The notes under the pieces are model-generated. The model searched no databases, was not told the DNA's origin, and saw only the letters and a program-made list of their open reading frames with translations. Positions 55,301 through 64,000 of a stretch of DNA of 64,000 nucleotides are shown piece after piece. Within the stretch, counting starts at the first letter, position 1. Each line of letters starts with the position of its first letter. The translations under genes were made by a program, and so were the position numbers. The stretch is from Ischnura elegans (Eukaryota; Arthropoda; Insecta; Odonata; Coenagrionidae), in the NCBI RefSeq assembly GCF_921293095.1, contig NC_060252.1, forward strand, positions 7,316,001 through 7,380,000. The letters run 5' to 3'.

Positions 55301-56701
55301 ATACTGCATGAGCAACAAAACTGTCCCCATTTAAAATCCCTCCATGACTTGGCCCGAATTCATGACCCATCCTTTTTCTACGATGAAGATGGACTCCTTT
55401 ATAAAGTTATCCCCGGCACACCCGATCCTAAATTTTCCCTATGTGCACCAAAAGCTATGCGTCGATACATCATGGAGCGATGTCATGACAATCCATTAGC
55501 TGGACACTTGGGCGTGACCAAGACTTTGGAACTTGTTCGCAGGCACTTCTTTTGGGATGGATCCTCGGTCGATACGACTAACTATGTTAACGGCTGTCTA
55601 ATGTGCAAGAAGAGAAAGGCAAGAACCCAAAGGATACCGACTCAGCCCACAGAAGAAACCTCCTACCCCCTCGAAAAATTAGCATTGGATATCGTGGGGC
55701 CTCTTCCGAAATCTTCCCGCGGAAATCAGTACATCTTAACCTGCCAGGACCACTTCACCCGGTATCCCGAGGCCGTGGCCATTCCCAACCAATCCGCGGA
55801 AACAATCGCGCGAGCTTTTGTGGAAAATGTTATCTGTCGTCACGGAGTACCGAAATACCTTTTGACAGACCGTGGTGCGAATTTCACCTCCAACCTAATG
55901 AAAAATGTCTGTAAACTTTTGCAAATTAAGTCGATATTTACCTCCCCTTACAACCCCGCCGCCAACGGTCGCCTAGAACGAGCGCATCAATCGTTCGCGA
56001 ATGTAATTTCCCACTATGTCTCGCAGGACCACACAGACTGGGATGACCATTTAAATTTTGCTCTTTTTGTATACCGGAATAGCAAAAATAGGATCACCGG
56101 GTATTCCCCTGCCTATTTAATGTACGGAAGAGAACTTAAAATGCCGTGGGATGCCGTATTAGAACCCTCAAGCGTTTCTTACGCCGAGGAACCCCCCTAC
56201 GAATTGGTAATAAAAAGAAGGTTGCAAATAGCGCATTCGCAAGCCGCAGAATTCAGTAAAGAGAACTTAGAGAGCGACAGGGAGAGGAATAATCAAGGGA
56301 TATCTCTTCCCCCGCTGATGGTCGGACAAATGGTCCTACTGAGAAATATGAAGCTTCCAGGTGGCGCGAGTAAAAAGCTCGCCTCTCGGTGGATTGGGCC
56401 ATATGAAGTAATTAAGGTGAGAAGTCCAGTCACCTATGATATTCAAAGCACTCAGCACGGTAGAACCCTGATTGCCCACCGCCGTAACCTTTTACCCCTA
56501 CCACCTGATCCTGTGCCAACGCAACCCACTTTCCGTGCCGACTGCAGTGATCTCTCATCCCCCTCCCCCCCTTGTGAGCCTCGCCGGACGCCCTCTCCGA
56601 GACCTCTCGAAGAAGAAAGTGCGTCGCTGCCCACTCCCCCGACCCCCCGAAGTCATCCTTATAATCTTCGACCCTTACCAGGTCGTGGAATCCACCCTTA
56701 G
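52268..56701 (+). CDS. pol: Gypsy Pol polyprotein (protease, RT, RNase H, integrase)
   Basis: The open frame contains 1477 codons; the true product is probably made by frameshifting from gag, not from the Met at 52268. Protease: VDTGAAVTII with DTG at about residues 50-52. A spacer follows with two tandem copies of a 55-codon unit (GPSGTLPGKFWSTDDE). RT: VISPSTSPWAAPLILVKKK and YLDDI at about 726-730. RNase H: LYTDAS with Asp about 878, and TDHKPLKWLL. Integrase: an HHCC finger (GHLG, CLMCKK), catalytic Asp about 1141 (LDIVGP), Asp about 1201 (LLTDRGANF) and Glu about 1237 (NGRLERAHQ), a correct DD35E spacing. WIGPYEVI fits the GPY/F module. All catalytic residues are present. There is no chromodomain; the tail is Pro/Ser-rich. 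Confidence 0.94.
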   Translation: MPHQEDLRETGKWDNPGREVGDEVILAVSPVSGMAVRVQILGKPYRFLVDTGAAVTIINEKKFPFHTLQVLPYNRPIKSASGHCLKTSGQSYLPCLIGGIPYPHDALIVDLGETEYDGILGLDFMTQYGSQICLASGTFKITPDHTVELLSRDAPLEEIKLISFEETSGSKENKSNYIPINDTDLLFFMEEEKLKDLPEPILPQQASIAVGNLIDIDTSWSVETETQNRLSNFRETNDIMLEEFSGPLRRISESGEEYERTPVDESNGEDECEVIEIIPAERQEQDHLGEMGEIEEYYGPSGTLPGKFWSTDDERVCTAVSSAERQSRDDLVTKGEICDGYEQSITDPLKNYFGPSGTLPGKFWSTDDEMACTAIFPAERQLQDDLVTKGEICDMYDKNADLRQEKFRTYAYLKKREKIPPYSAVLIAAWNEELAGKVVSVEAADNETLVIPSVSKVSDAGAVNVLLGNLTSSEQVLKAGTGICVEEENEEIVFLSIQEGKEEPPIWPEEAKDGDLLSLFKFDSVPEGARDSLKILISEYSDIFTHGSIPLGCTNQVKHVINVGDARPIKKQPYRVPHGLRPILEKEINEMLAQGVISPSTSPWAAPLILVKKKSSSNNGIRQYRPCVDYRALNNVTVKEVFPLPNIEETFDQLGGAKYFSTMDLCSGYWQVEMDEASKQYTAFSTPDGHYECNRMSFGLANAPSTFMRLMMKVLRGMINHGCACYLDDIIRYDSTPEDHINGLREVFSRLRSANLRLKPQKCNFFKERVGFLGHVVSVDGIRPDKEKVEAIKNFPIPKNVQAIQSFLGLVGYYRRFIPDFADVSCHLTRLIKKGNEFVWEEEQQQAFEKLRLALCTQPVLKFPDFSKPFLLYTDASTQALGGILAQNFEDGEHPVACASRQLRKAEKSYSATELECLAVVEMIKKFRVYLLGRTFTLYTDHKPLKWLLTQKEPKPRLARWIMEITEFTFDIQHRPVKQLPHVDALSRIIPGINALEVEMVTHEPTWDKEKILHEQQNCPHLKSLHDLARIHDPSFFYDEDGLLYKVIPGTPDPKFSLCAPKAMRRYIMERCHDNPLAGHLGVTKTLELVRRHFFWDGSSVDTTNYVNGCLMCKKRKARTQRIPTQPTEETSYPLEKLALDIVGPLPKSSRGNQYILTCQDHFTRYPEAVAIPNQSAETIARAFVENVICRHGVPKYLLTDRGANFTSNLMKNVCKLLQIKSIFTSPYNPAANGRLERAHQSFANVISHYVSQDHTDWDDHLNFALFVYRNSKNRITGYSPAYLMYGRELKMPWDAVLEPSSVSYAEEPPYELVIKRRLQIAHSQAAEFSKENLESDRERNNQGISLPPLMVGQMVLLRNMKLPGGASKKLASRWIGPYEVIKVRSPVTYDIQSTQHGRTLIAHRRNLLPLPPDPVPTQPTFRADCSDLSSPSPPCEPRRTPSPRPLEEESASLPTPPTPRSHPYNLRPLPGRGIHP
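52298..52331 (+). promoter_or_regulatory. Programmed -1 frameshift signal between gag and pol
   Basis: The heptamer GGGAAAT (52298-52304) is in the correct phase of gag (codons GGA at 52299 and AAT at 52302). After a 7-nt spacer comes an 8-bp stem, 52312-52319 with 52324-52331, closed by the GNRA tetraloop GCGA. A -1 slip at 52304 enters the pol frame exactly. Heptamer, spacer and stem fit the standard pattern. Confidence 0.75.
53155..53450 (+). repeat. Tandem 165-bp repeat inside pol
   Basis: Two copies with a period of about 165 nt (GGGCCGTCAGGGACTCTACC at about 53162 and 53327) encode GPSGTLPGKFWSTDDE, AERQ and DDLVTKGEIC in frame. They lie between protease and RT, so the unit is a linker duplication that keeps the frame. 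Confidence 0.85.
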
Positions 56702-57486
56702 AAATTACTCCCTTCACCATGCCGCACCCTCGGAGACGCCCTGCACTCCGACTCACCACACTTTTGGTGGGAACGTTCGGAGGTACGCGTTGGAGGAGAA
56801 GGATCCACCGATTTGACACGTCGGACGCCCGAGGACACCCGGAAAATTTCCCCCCCCCCCCCCAGTGCTCCGAGCCGTCAATTCTTTTTGTGTGTGAAAG
56901 GACAGGAGACTCGGTTTTATGCTCTATATGTTATGCTTATTTGTTTTTTCCTCAGTGTGACTTTGGACACACAAGTGTTATATTTTGGTGCAGTGATTTT
57001 AGAGATTCTTTTTATTAAATGCAGTGCAGTGTTTTCTTTAAATATTTTATTCTATGAGTTTATAGTGACGATGGACACAGTTATCCTTTGGTAGCGTAAG
57101 TTGTAGAGCTTTTTATATTTTATTTTAGGACTAAACAGTTATTTTGGACACATTAAGTGCAACATTCAGTGATTTTTTAAAATATGTTCGTGTTTTTTTT
57201 TCAAGTTATTTTTTATGTTTAAGTGTCTATTCTTGATATTTGCATTGTTAAATTGTTTTTTCCCCTCGATGAAAATTTTGTGAATTTTTTCATGTGGTTT
57301 CTTTCAATGTTTTTTGTATGTTGTAATTGTCTATTTTTGTCAATTGTGTTGCGAATTGTTTTTTTTTTTTTTTTCGTATGAGTTCTTATATGAAATATTT
57401 ATGTTGACTTGAGGCTGGAGCGCAATGAAACCTACCCCTCTCCTTTTCAAATCACCCCCCCGTAGATTTATTTGCCAAGGAGGTGA
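56702..57486 (+). other. Gypsy 3' non-coding region with polypurine tract
   Basis: No envelope frame is seen. The region is rich in T runs. It ends in AAGGAGGTGA at 57477-57486, directly before the 3' LTR, a suitable polypurine tract for plus-strand priming. Confidence 0.7.
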
Positions 57487-58095
57487 TGTGGTAATCGGAA
57501 GATACTCTGCGTGGCGGGAAAGGAGGCGGGACGCTACTTTTCCCGCCCTAGGGTGCGTGGGTCCAAGTAGCATTTCTTAGAATTCGGACCACGCCCGAGG
57601 GTACTCTACCCTTTCCCGCTGCGACCCCTTTCCCTCCACCCGCACCCCAAGAAAATAGCTATATAGGGCAGAAATTGTGGCCCGCGGGTGACAGTTTTTC
57701 GTGGGAGTACAGCAAGTGCGGAGTGCTTGGGCAGAGCGAGTTCGTCGTTCGGGGACTGCTACGACTCTCCTCGGGGGACTCTTCGGGACCTAGACGCGGG
57801 AGCTGCGGTAGATCTCGAACGACGACTCGAGTGGGAATCGAGCCGGGTACAACAAGATCCACGTACATCGGCACCGCCTCTCCCTACTCGCCGCCACGTA
57901 AGTTCTCTGCCCAAGCATTCCACCTCCGTGCGCGCCAGCCTCAAATCCCCCCCGGTGCAAGTGCAAGAACTGAATAAGAACGAACAATAAAAGCTGTGTT
58001 AATTACTCCCAATGAGCATTTGATTCGCTCTCCCTTCGGGACCTTATCCAGGCAGAAGACCTACCTGTAGGTAGCAGTGTCGTCCCGTCGCGACA
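57487..58095 (+). repeat. Gypsy 3' LTR
   Basis: 609 bp, the same length as the 5' LTR. The only difference I found is G against A at the position matching 50519. AATAAA is at 57986-57991. Followed by the target duplication TCAT. Confidence 0.93.
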
Positions 58096-58099
58096 TCAT

Positions 58100-59060
58100 G
58101 ATGAATCATAAGCACGCAAGAGGATTCCCACATGCACACCACACGGTCACAACAATGTTACATACGCCAGAAAATTACTCTCTCTCATTTATATAAAGGC
58201 TAAACTTGCCAAACACTCATGAAGGCAATCTACCCTGAAGCTAGAACTTGCAAAAACATTGTCAATATTTTCTAATTTATTCTCAGAGGGTTCAGTGAAC
58301 ACACTCTTGAAGTAGGAATTCAATAAATTGACTTTCACGAAACTGTTTGCTAATACTTATCCATCATCGTATTTTAGCGATCAAACGGAAGATATTTTAC
58401 ATTGCTCGTAATTCCCTAACACCAGACCAAAATGCTGTTGAGTTATCCCGTTACTCCTCTACCAGCATTTTCATTTTAAAATTCGTCAATGCATTCTTGA
58501 AGGCTTACTTAAGCTTTAAACAACTTATATTTTTTAATTTGTAAACACGAGATAATTACTGGATAAATCAGTATTGACATCTTCCATTTTAGCAGGGCAT
58601 TCTCTCTGTCGCTTTAATGATTTTTTCACTCCCGCGTCAGCCCATCTCGTTAGACAATCTTTTTAGTATTTTACTAAAAAGGTTGGCTAACTAAAAACTT
58701 TTCAGCTGTGAACTTTTCCTGAGATATGCGTTACAAATTTCCTATTTCACTATTAATGGAAACCTATATGATTATTATTTTAAAGCTTATTTCCAATGGT
58801 TCCAAACATAACTACGACCACGTATGTAAACAAAAACACTCACTCTTAAAATGTGTTTATATTCACCATGAAAGAATGCCAATTCTACCTAATTTCAAGG
58901 AGCATTGAATTTAAAGTAACTAAAATTATACATTTTAAAAGAAGATGTTAAATTCTTACCTAATTAGAATCCCCAAGGACGATCAACAGTTTCACAAAGT
59001 TGGCCGCCATAGCCTCAGCAAACTTCCCAAGCACCCTGGTAAACAATCGCGTATCGCGTA
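58100..59060. other. Right interior of element D
   Basis: AT-rich, with short frames (65 and 60 codons) that are not recognised. On the minus strand an AATTAG/GTAAGA donor-like site at about 58968 ends a short frame MAANFVKLLIVLGDSN, but an in-frame TAG precedes the donor, so no exon is called. Confidence 0.35.
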
Positions 59061-59280
59061 GCGGAGGATTGTTGCACAAACTCGCATTTGCAGCGTTCCA
59101 GCAGCGTGCTGCAGGCATGCTTTGGGCATGCGCTGTTGATGCGCTGCAATTGCGTGTTTCGCCAGCGTGCTGCGAAAGAGCGCTGCACAAGCGCTGTTAC
59201 CGCGCTTCATTGAAACGGAAACGAACTTGCAGCTGTGAAACCCATGTGCAGCGCTGCTGCAGCTATTTGTGTTTACAGGG

Positions 59281-60058
59281 ATCTAGGGGTTAGAATCAAT
59301 AATGATCTATCGTGGAATAAACAAATTCGAGAAATAACCGGTCAAGCTAATCGTAAAATGGGTTTTGTTAAAAGAATATTAGGAAAGTGCGACGACAAAG
59401 TGAGAGAAATTAGCTACTTTTCCCTCGTTAGACCACATTTGGAATACGCTGCCAGTGTTTGGGACCCTCATGAAAAAGGCTTAATAACAGAGTTAGAACG
59501 CGTGCAAAGAAGAGCTGCCAGGTATGTGAAAGGTCGTTACGATAGTCTTGTTAGTGTAACTGACCTCTTAGATAAACTCGGATGGGAATCTCTGTCTGAC
59601 CGTAGATTGAAAAATAGACTAAACCTTTTAGATAAATTCAAGAGCAGTGTCTTTTCTGACGAAGTTAACCATATCTTGCGGAGGCCAACGTACTACGGAA
59701 GATCAGATCATATAAATAAAATAAGAGAGATAGATTGCTGAACAGACAGATTCCGAATGTCATTTTTTCCTCGATCAATAAGAGATTATAACGGCAGAAA
59801 TAGACCTCGTAAATAGATTGCATGACTTGTAGTGTAGCCTACTAACCTATGTAAAACTTAAAGCATGTTTCTGAATTTCTATTCTATATTCTATTTCTAA
59901 CAGCATATAGTAGTATAGTTTTTTATTATACGGGACGTTTTTTGGACGGTGTGGTGTGCATGTGGGAGTCCAAATGCATGCTGCATGCTGGTGATTGATC
60001 ACCCCCTGCCAAACACCCTAGAGGTGGCTCGCAGGGTATTATGTAGATGTAGATGTAG
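59281..60058 (+). pseudogene. CR1/Jockey-group LINE, right part (RT thumb and 3' end)
   Basis: This is the continuation of 41816-42844. The frame reads LGVRINNDLSWNKQI, MGFVKRILGKC, LVRPHLEYAASVWDP and QRRAARYVKGRY, and stays open to a TGA at 59739-59741. The 3' UTR carries CACCCCCTGCCAAACACC, GGTGGCTCGCAGGGTATT and a TGTAGATG tail, the same signature as the LINE at 33208. A longer apparent frame from 59235 has its first part in the end of element D. Confidence 0.8.
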
Positions 60059-60250
60059 ATTGAGAAATGCGGAAATCCTCGAAAGACTAAATGAGAAAAG
60101 AAGCCTTAAATACAAGATACACCAGTGTAACCCGAAAAATCTTGAATTATTTATCTAGGTGGCCTGATGAAGACAATACTCGCTGGTGGAACATGTGTAT
60201 GACAAGCGCGGCAAAGGAAGACCTCGGTCATCGTATTTAAGGAAACAAAA
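60059..60250 (+). pseudogene. RTE-like LINE copy 2, piece 4 (C-terminus)
   Basis: It starts RNAEILERLNEKRSLKYKI and, after a few stops, has HVYDKRGKGRPRSSYLRK, matching the conserved RTE-type C-terminus (GRPRxxYL). The first codons join in frame with VKWIDRL at 41815. This fixes the right edge of the nested core. Confidence 0.65.
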
Positions 60251-62039
60251 AAGAAGGGTATAATATAAAATCTGAGAGATTCCATCGGTCTCCACGTGAT
60301 ATCATTTAATGTTATAATTCAATCACTAAAAATTTACGGAGATAAAACGTAAAGTTCTAACATTTTTAATTACTCAAGGTTTCTTTCATAATCACGTAGT
60401 ATCATACCAGTTAATCAGCTGACTATCCGTCACATTAAACACTACTAAAAAATAGTAAATGGTGGAATATAGTTCACTTAAAGATGTGATAACACAGACT
60501 TAGTTATTGTTGTGAAGGATTTAGGTTACATGTAGCTACTAAGAGACGAAGAGAAACAGAAGACCAATGCATGGGAATATTTAAAGGCCTATCAAATAAT
60601 TTTCATGAAGTGAGTGATATTGACTCACCATATTTCTTCAGTCCTCCTCTTCTTAGCGCCCTCAACGCAATCCCCAATTAAACCCCACCTTTCTCACGGA
60701 ATTGACCCGCTACCCCAATATTACTTGTGCACCTGAAAAGAAATAACTTAACATTAAAGGCTGGCTACAATCAATCATTAAAAGTTAATAGATAACATGA
60801 AGACTAACGTAAGGATGATGGGGAAAGTAAAGGCTAAAACTTAATTGATACGATAACCATATTTTTCTTACTCATAAAAATTATATGACCAATTATAGGA
60901 GAGCAGTTTCGGATTGGCAGTTATATATCTTAACGAAATAGTCGATTGCAAATTCCTAGACTTAAATATGCAGCAATGTTTAAAATGCCATTCAAAAACT
61001 ATAAATAAATCCGGGAATAGCAATTACCAATGTGAGAGAATATTTAAAGGGCGAACAGGAGGTAATGACGAGCAGCTGAACCAATCACGGATAGGTGTTT
61101 CATTTTGAAATTTCAGGTTCTCTCATAATTATTAACGAAGCAATGCACTCCTCCACGTTTACTGTTAATACCTCATATTTATAGTCATGGCGATGGAATT
61201 AATCTGTTTGACCTTGATAAAATAATTATACACACTAACGGAGTACTGGAAGTAAGGTACCAGATGGGCATAAGTGTGATAATTCCTGCATTCACACCGA
61301 TATCTTTGATATTCTAAGAAACGCGATGAATTTAAAGATGAAACTAATCACAGGTTACTTACCCATTTCAAATGGCGACGCTTCGTAACGGAACGTAATT
61401 TACAGAAGTTAAATCTATTACACTCGGAAACGAATTGAAAAGTAGTTAGCTAAGGGAATTAAACTAGTTGAATAAGCAAGTATTCGTCACATTAAATCAC
61501 GCTTAGGGAACAAATTAAGTATCGCATTCAGTCCATTGCCGATATTCTTTTCACAAAAGTATTAATTACAATTAAATATTCACAGAGTTATGAGTAAAAA
61601 GAAGACGATATTAATCAGAGTGGCTTAATAAAAAACTGTAAGTAGGTACACTCAAAATAATAGTCACTATGGTCACGATAACTTAGTAAAGATGGATATG
61701 TAATATTTGCAAATATTCCTCCACTTCCATTGAAAGTTCATTAAAAATAACACGGAAATTCTTCACTTCAATAATAGTTTATACACTCACCTCTTAACCC
61801 CAAGAGAGCTTGCCGCGAAGTGAAGTCCAGCGGCAGAGGGAGGGGGGACTTCTGACACTCCGTCAGCCACATGACGTATGCCTGTGACGTCACATTAAAT
61901 TCGAACCACATTCTATTTAAAACAAAAAGAAACCTAAAAACCTCTGTAGAGAGTAGCAGCTAATTTATTCAAAACCGTATCCAATAAAATGAATCAATAA
62001 ATACGGTGATATTCTATATTATAAATAAAATTATATCGC
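60251..62039. other. Non-coding stretch with CRE-like site
   Basis: AT-rich without a recognised gene; a 64-codon frame at 60914-61108 is unsupported. A perfect TGACGTCA lies near 61886 in a short GC-richer patch (61800-61900), which could be regulatory. Confidence 0.35.
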
Positions 62040-62123
62040 GCGGAAAACCAACACTACGCTTAGCCAATAAGATTTGTTAATCCGGTGGCGCGAAATATCG
62101 TTAACGGCCAATAGTCACAATAT
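62040..62123 (+). promoter_or_regulatory. Candidate promoter
   Basis: Two CCAAT boxes on the plus strand (GCCAATAAG near 62062 and GGCCAATAGTC near 62107) flank an E2F-like GGCGCGAAA near 62087. This is directly upstream of an open exon-like frame. No TATA box or initiator is clear. Confidence 0.3.
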
Positions 62124-62477
62124 ATGTGGATCAATATTCCAGAAAGTTCTAGTCATCCACGAAGGTCAGTAGTAACGAATGCAGAACACGTAATCGCATT
62201 TCGAAAAAGAATACATCAGACTATCGACAGCCTGCATTCAACTGTCGCTTCCGATCCAGCTCCCCTCCTCCCGCTACTTACGAAGAAAGTACACCCCAGT
62301 CCCACACCAACCGTCTTTTCGATAGAATCACATTTTATGAAATTTATAGAATTAATCTTTCATCCGTTTCTTCGTTCGTTGAAGTCACCGTCTCATTATG
62401 TGGAAACGAGGATGGAGAGAAATTACTACAAGCCCTCAACGAAAATACAGAAAAGAATTGCAGCGGTATTGACTGAG
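62124..62477 (+). CDS. Candidate first coding exon, unknown protein
   Basis: An ATG at 62124 opens 118 codons that end exactly in phase at GAG/GTAAGT (62477/62478), a consensus donor. The peptide starts MWINIPESSSHPRRSVV, is basic and Ser/Pro-rich, and ends IQKRIAAVLTE. The frame runs on a few codons into the intron before a stop. No domain is recognised and no acceptor or second exon is identified in the remaining sequence. The CCAAT/E2F-like patch upstream adds some support. Confidence 0.3.
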
Positions 62478-62504
62478 GTAAGTAAAAACATTTCATTTCC
62501 GTAA

Positions 62505-64000
62505 CATAAGTGAACAGAGGTGGTAACTATTATTTTGATTAAATTACGATATTACTTACGCATAAACATGTCATCAACATAGCTCATCATACTAAAATAT
62601 TGCATCCGATAGTGAGTAGTGGGGATAGGCAGTGCATAGATACTGTGGCGTTCATGAGCGATAATAACATTACTAAAACCATTTCGCGATAATTACAAAA
62701 GTAAAAAGTATACCTAATTGTGTTCGCATAAGTGCATGAATAGGCTCCAATACACAATTTTACACTACGTACAATGCATTTCATTTCCACTAATGTATCA
62801 AGTTTAATTAACGAATCAAATATGTGGCCCTTAAAAGCCACATAGAGCAATAGTATCTTCTATTAAATTCAAGGTTCGTTTTCACGCTTATGGATAACAC
62901 CGGCATATACTTCTTCGAATGTACTAGTTATTTCGGTGGTAAAATTCTATGAAACGGAAATATTCTATTGATTTTCTAGCTGTATGCCAGCTGTGTAAGT
63001 TTTTTTTTAATATTCTCAAAATAGCTGCCCTTGGTTCAATTGCGGATAAGCTTTCACATTACATGCACAAATTATTGCTATCTTTTTAATTGGTCAAGCA
63101 TAAACGAAAAAATCTCTAAAGTTCCCAAACAGACCTTCGGAACAAAGATCACCAACCTTCAAAAGAACGTATGCAATTAAATTCTGTCAGCAATGTGAAT
63201 CTCATCTTTCACTATGCCATAGATATCACTAAAGCTTAATTTGCCTTTTTGCATTAGCTCATTTATAATGGCGTTAGTTTGAAGATGGCAAACCTTTCTT
63301 GGCCTCATATGAGTGTTATTAAGCCTGAATAATTGATTGATTGTCTTTCATCTGAACATCGAAGAATTGAAATACTCTTGAATAAAATAATTGTAACATA
63401 TTAATGCTCATTTTTTCTGTTCATTCCCAGATTCGTTTCCCAACTCAACCCATACCCGGCTGAAGTAACCTGGTCCCGTCATCATTATACAAGAGGGATT
63501 GCTTAGCAGTTCGTTACGAGTACCACTGGAGTCTCTATGACCTACTGAAGATATACTTTGCCTGCGGTTAAAGACATAAGAAAGACATAAGTAGCGCCTG
63601 ATGGAATTGATTTAATTCCGTGAAGGAAGTTCGAAATTCTTGGTCATCATCGATGAAGCTCACTAGAGGTTAGTGATATGTTTACCATTTCATTATGAGA
63701 ATTCAATTTGTCATGTCTACAATTCATATAGTTAATTCAGTTGCCTTTATTAATCGATAATATATATTCGATAACTGCCATCTTTCGTTGGATTTAACAT
63801 TTTTAATAATTAAAAATTATCAGGTAAAATTATTGTGCAGTTTAAAGCCTCGAAGACCCCATGGGAGGTTCTGAGGTTATATCCATAAAATGTAGAAGAG
63901 TTCGTCAGTGATCAGCACACCCCATTTTCAATATTATAATAGTTCATGTCGCAATAAAATGCTGCCTAGATATAGTGGATTAAATTTCAGATATTTCAGA
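62505..64000. other. Non-coding stretch, nothing recognised
   Basis: AT-rich. No supported gene, RNA or repeat was found; it could be intron of the candidate exon to the left. Confidence 0.35.

Larger units (their letters stand above)
50419..58095 (+). mobile_element. Gypsy (Ty3-type) LTR retrotransposon, apparently intact
   Basis: The 7677-bp element has 609-bp LTRs at both ends and is flanked by TCAT on both sides (50415-50418 and 58096-58099). Gag and pol frames are both open and carry all expected motifs. There is no envelope-like frame downstream of pol (56702-57486 is non-coding). The domain order protease, RT, RNase H, integrase is that of the Metaviridae. The two LTRs differ at only one position that I could find, so the insertion is recent. 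The lineage may be mdg1/412-like, but that needs a tree. It sits inside element D. Confidence 0.93.
42845..59280. mobile_element. Element D: TIR transposon with CAGCGCTGC repeats, hosting B and Gypsy
   Basis: The left end CCCTGTAAACACAAATAGCT and the reverse complement at the right end are identical for at least 22 bp. AT flanks both sides (42843-42844 and 59281-59282). The ends carry dense CAGCGCTGC and GCTGCAGC motifs (42860-43140 and about 59060-59260). Removing D and one AT restores the host LINE reading VKY-LGVRI in frame. D contains element B and a Gypsy element as later insertions; without them it is about 3.1 kb. It also has a long hairpin and an unrecognised frame, but no transposase. 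Confidence 0.8.

Noticed and set aside
56430..57094. Open frames of 93-129 codons near the end of pol and in the 3' region
   Set aside because: The minus-strand frame is the shadow of pol; the plus-strand ones lack membrane or envelope motifs, so no env gene is called.
60160..60205. Hammerhead-like CTGATGAAGACAA at the end of RTE copy 2
   Set aside because: No GAAAC box follows at a suitable stem distance, and the sequence is explained as decayed LINE coding DNA.
1..64000. tRNA, rRNA or other structured RNA genes
   Set aside because: No cloverleaf with A and B boxes or rRNA-like stretch was recognised by eye; a covariance-model scan would be decisive.

Overview
The window looks like repeat-rich, AT-rich nuclear DNA of an arthropod, most likely an insect; I cannot name the species. 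The reasons are the transposon mix (RTE-like and CR1/Jockey-group LINEs, a Penelope-like element, a Gypsy LTR element, a piggyBac-like element, a Helitron-like tandem pair), the absence of bacterial gene organisation, and candidate exons with GT/AG splice signals. No complete conserved host gene is visible. About two thirds of the window is mobile DNA, much of it nested.

Left part (1-28 kb). Positions 1-8445 are mostly unannotated AT-rich DNA. They hold a hairpin built from a Penelope-type motif (2239-2454), a second short hairpin (2501-2579), a PIF/Harbinger-like MITE (4301-4496) and a candidate first coding exon on the minus strand (6115-6285). Element A (8446-14185) is a 5.7 kb terminal-inverted-repeat element full of CAACGTTG motifs, with a piggyBac-like element inside it. 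Positions 15-19 kb hold minus-strand candidate exons, including a tandemly duplicated set that encodes short Glu/Lys-rich peptides. Then come a decayed RTE-like LINE (19630-21785), a decayed Penelope-like element with a GIY-YIG endonuclease (22480-23125), element C (23145-25245) and two LINE fragments back to back (25605-27790).

Nested core (28.2-60.25 kb). The outermost layer is a second decayed RTE-like LINE, broken into four collinear pieces. It was hit by element E (29255-38837), by a minus-strand LINE (39353-41709) and by a plus-strand LINE (41816-60058). Element E contains a THAP-domain exon and two head-to-tail Helitron-like units, the first of which contains another LINE. The plus-strand LINE contains element D (42845-59280). 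D contains element B (44408-50095, an inverted, nearly identical copy of A) and a young Gypsy retrotransposon (50419-58095) with gag, pol, 609-bp LTRs, a TCAT target duplication and a clear -1 frameshift signal. At several junctions, removing the insertion and one copy of the target duplication restores the reading frame of the host LINE, so the order of events can be read.

Main discovery. Five insertions (A, B, C, D, E) with four unrelated terminal sequences share one design: ends starting CCC or CCCC, dense short self-complementary subterminal repeats, and a 2-bp target duplication of different sequence each time (AA, CA, TA, AT, TT). A/B and E also share a conserved internal block just inside the terminal array, and E carries a THAP exon. 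I infer one THAP-associated transposon superfamily whose terminal arrays change quickly. The assignment to a named superfamily (ISL2EU is my best guess) is unproven.

Right end (60.25-64 kb) is unannotated apart from a CRE-like site, a CCAAT/E2F-like promoter patch and a candidate exon with a consensus splice donor at 62477/62478.
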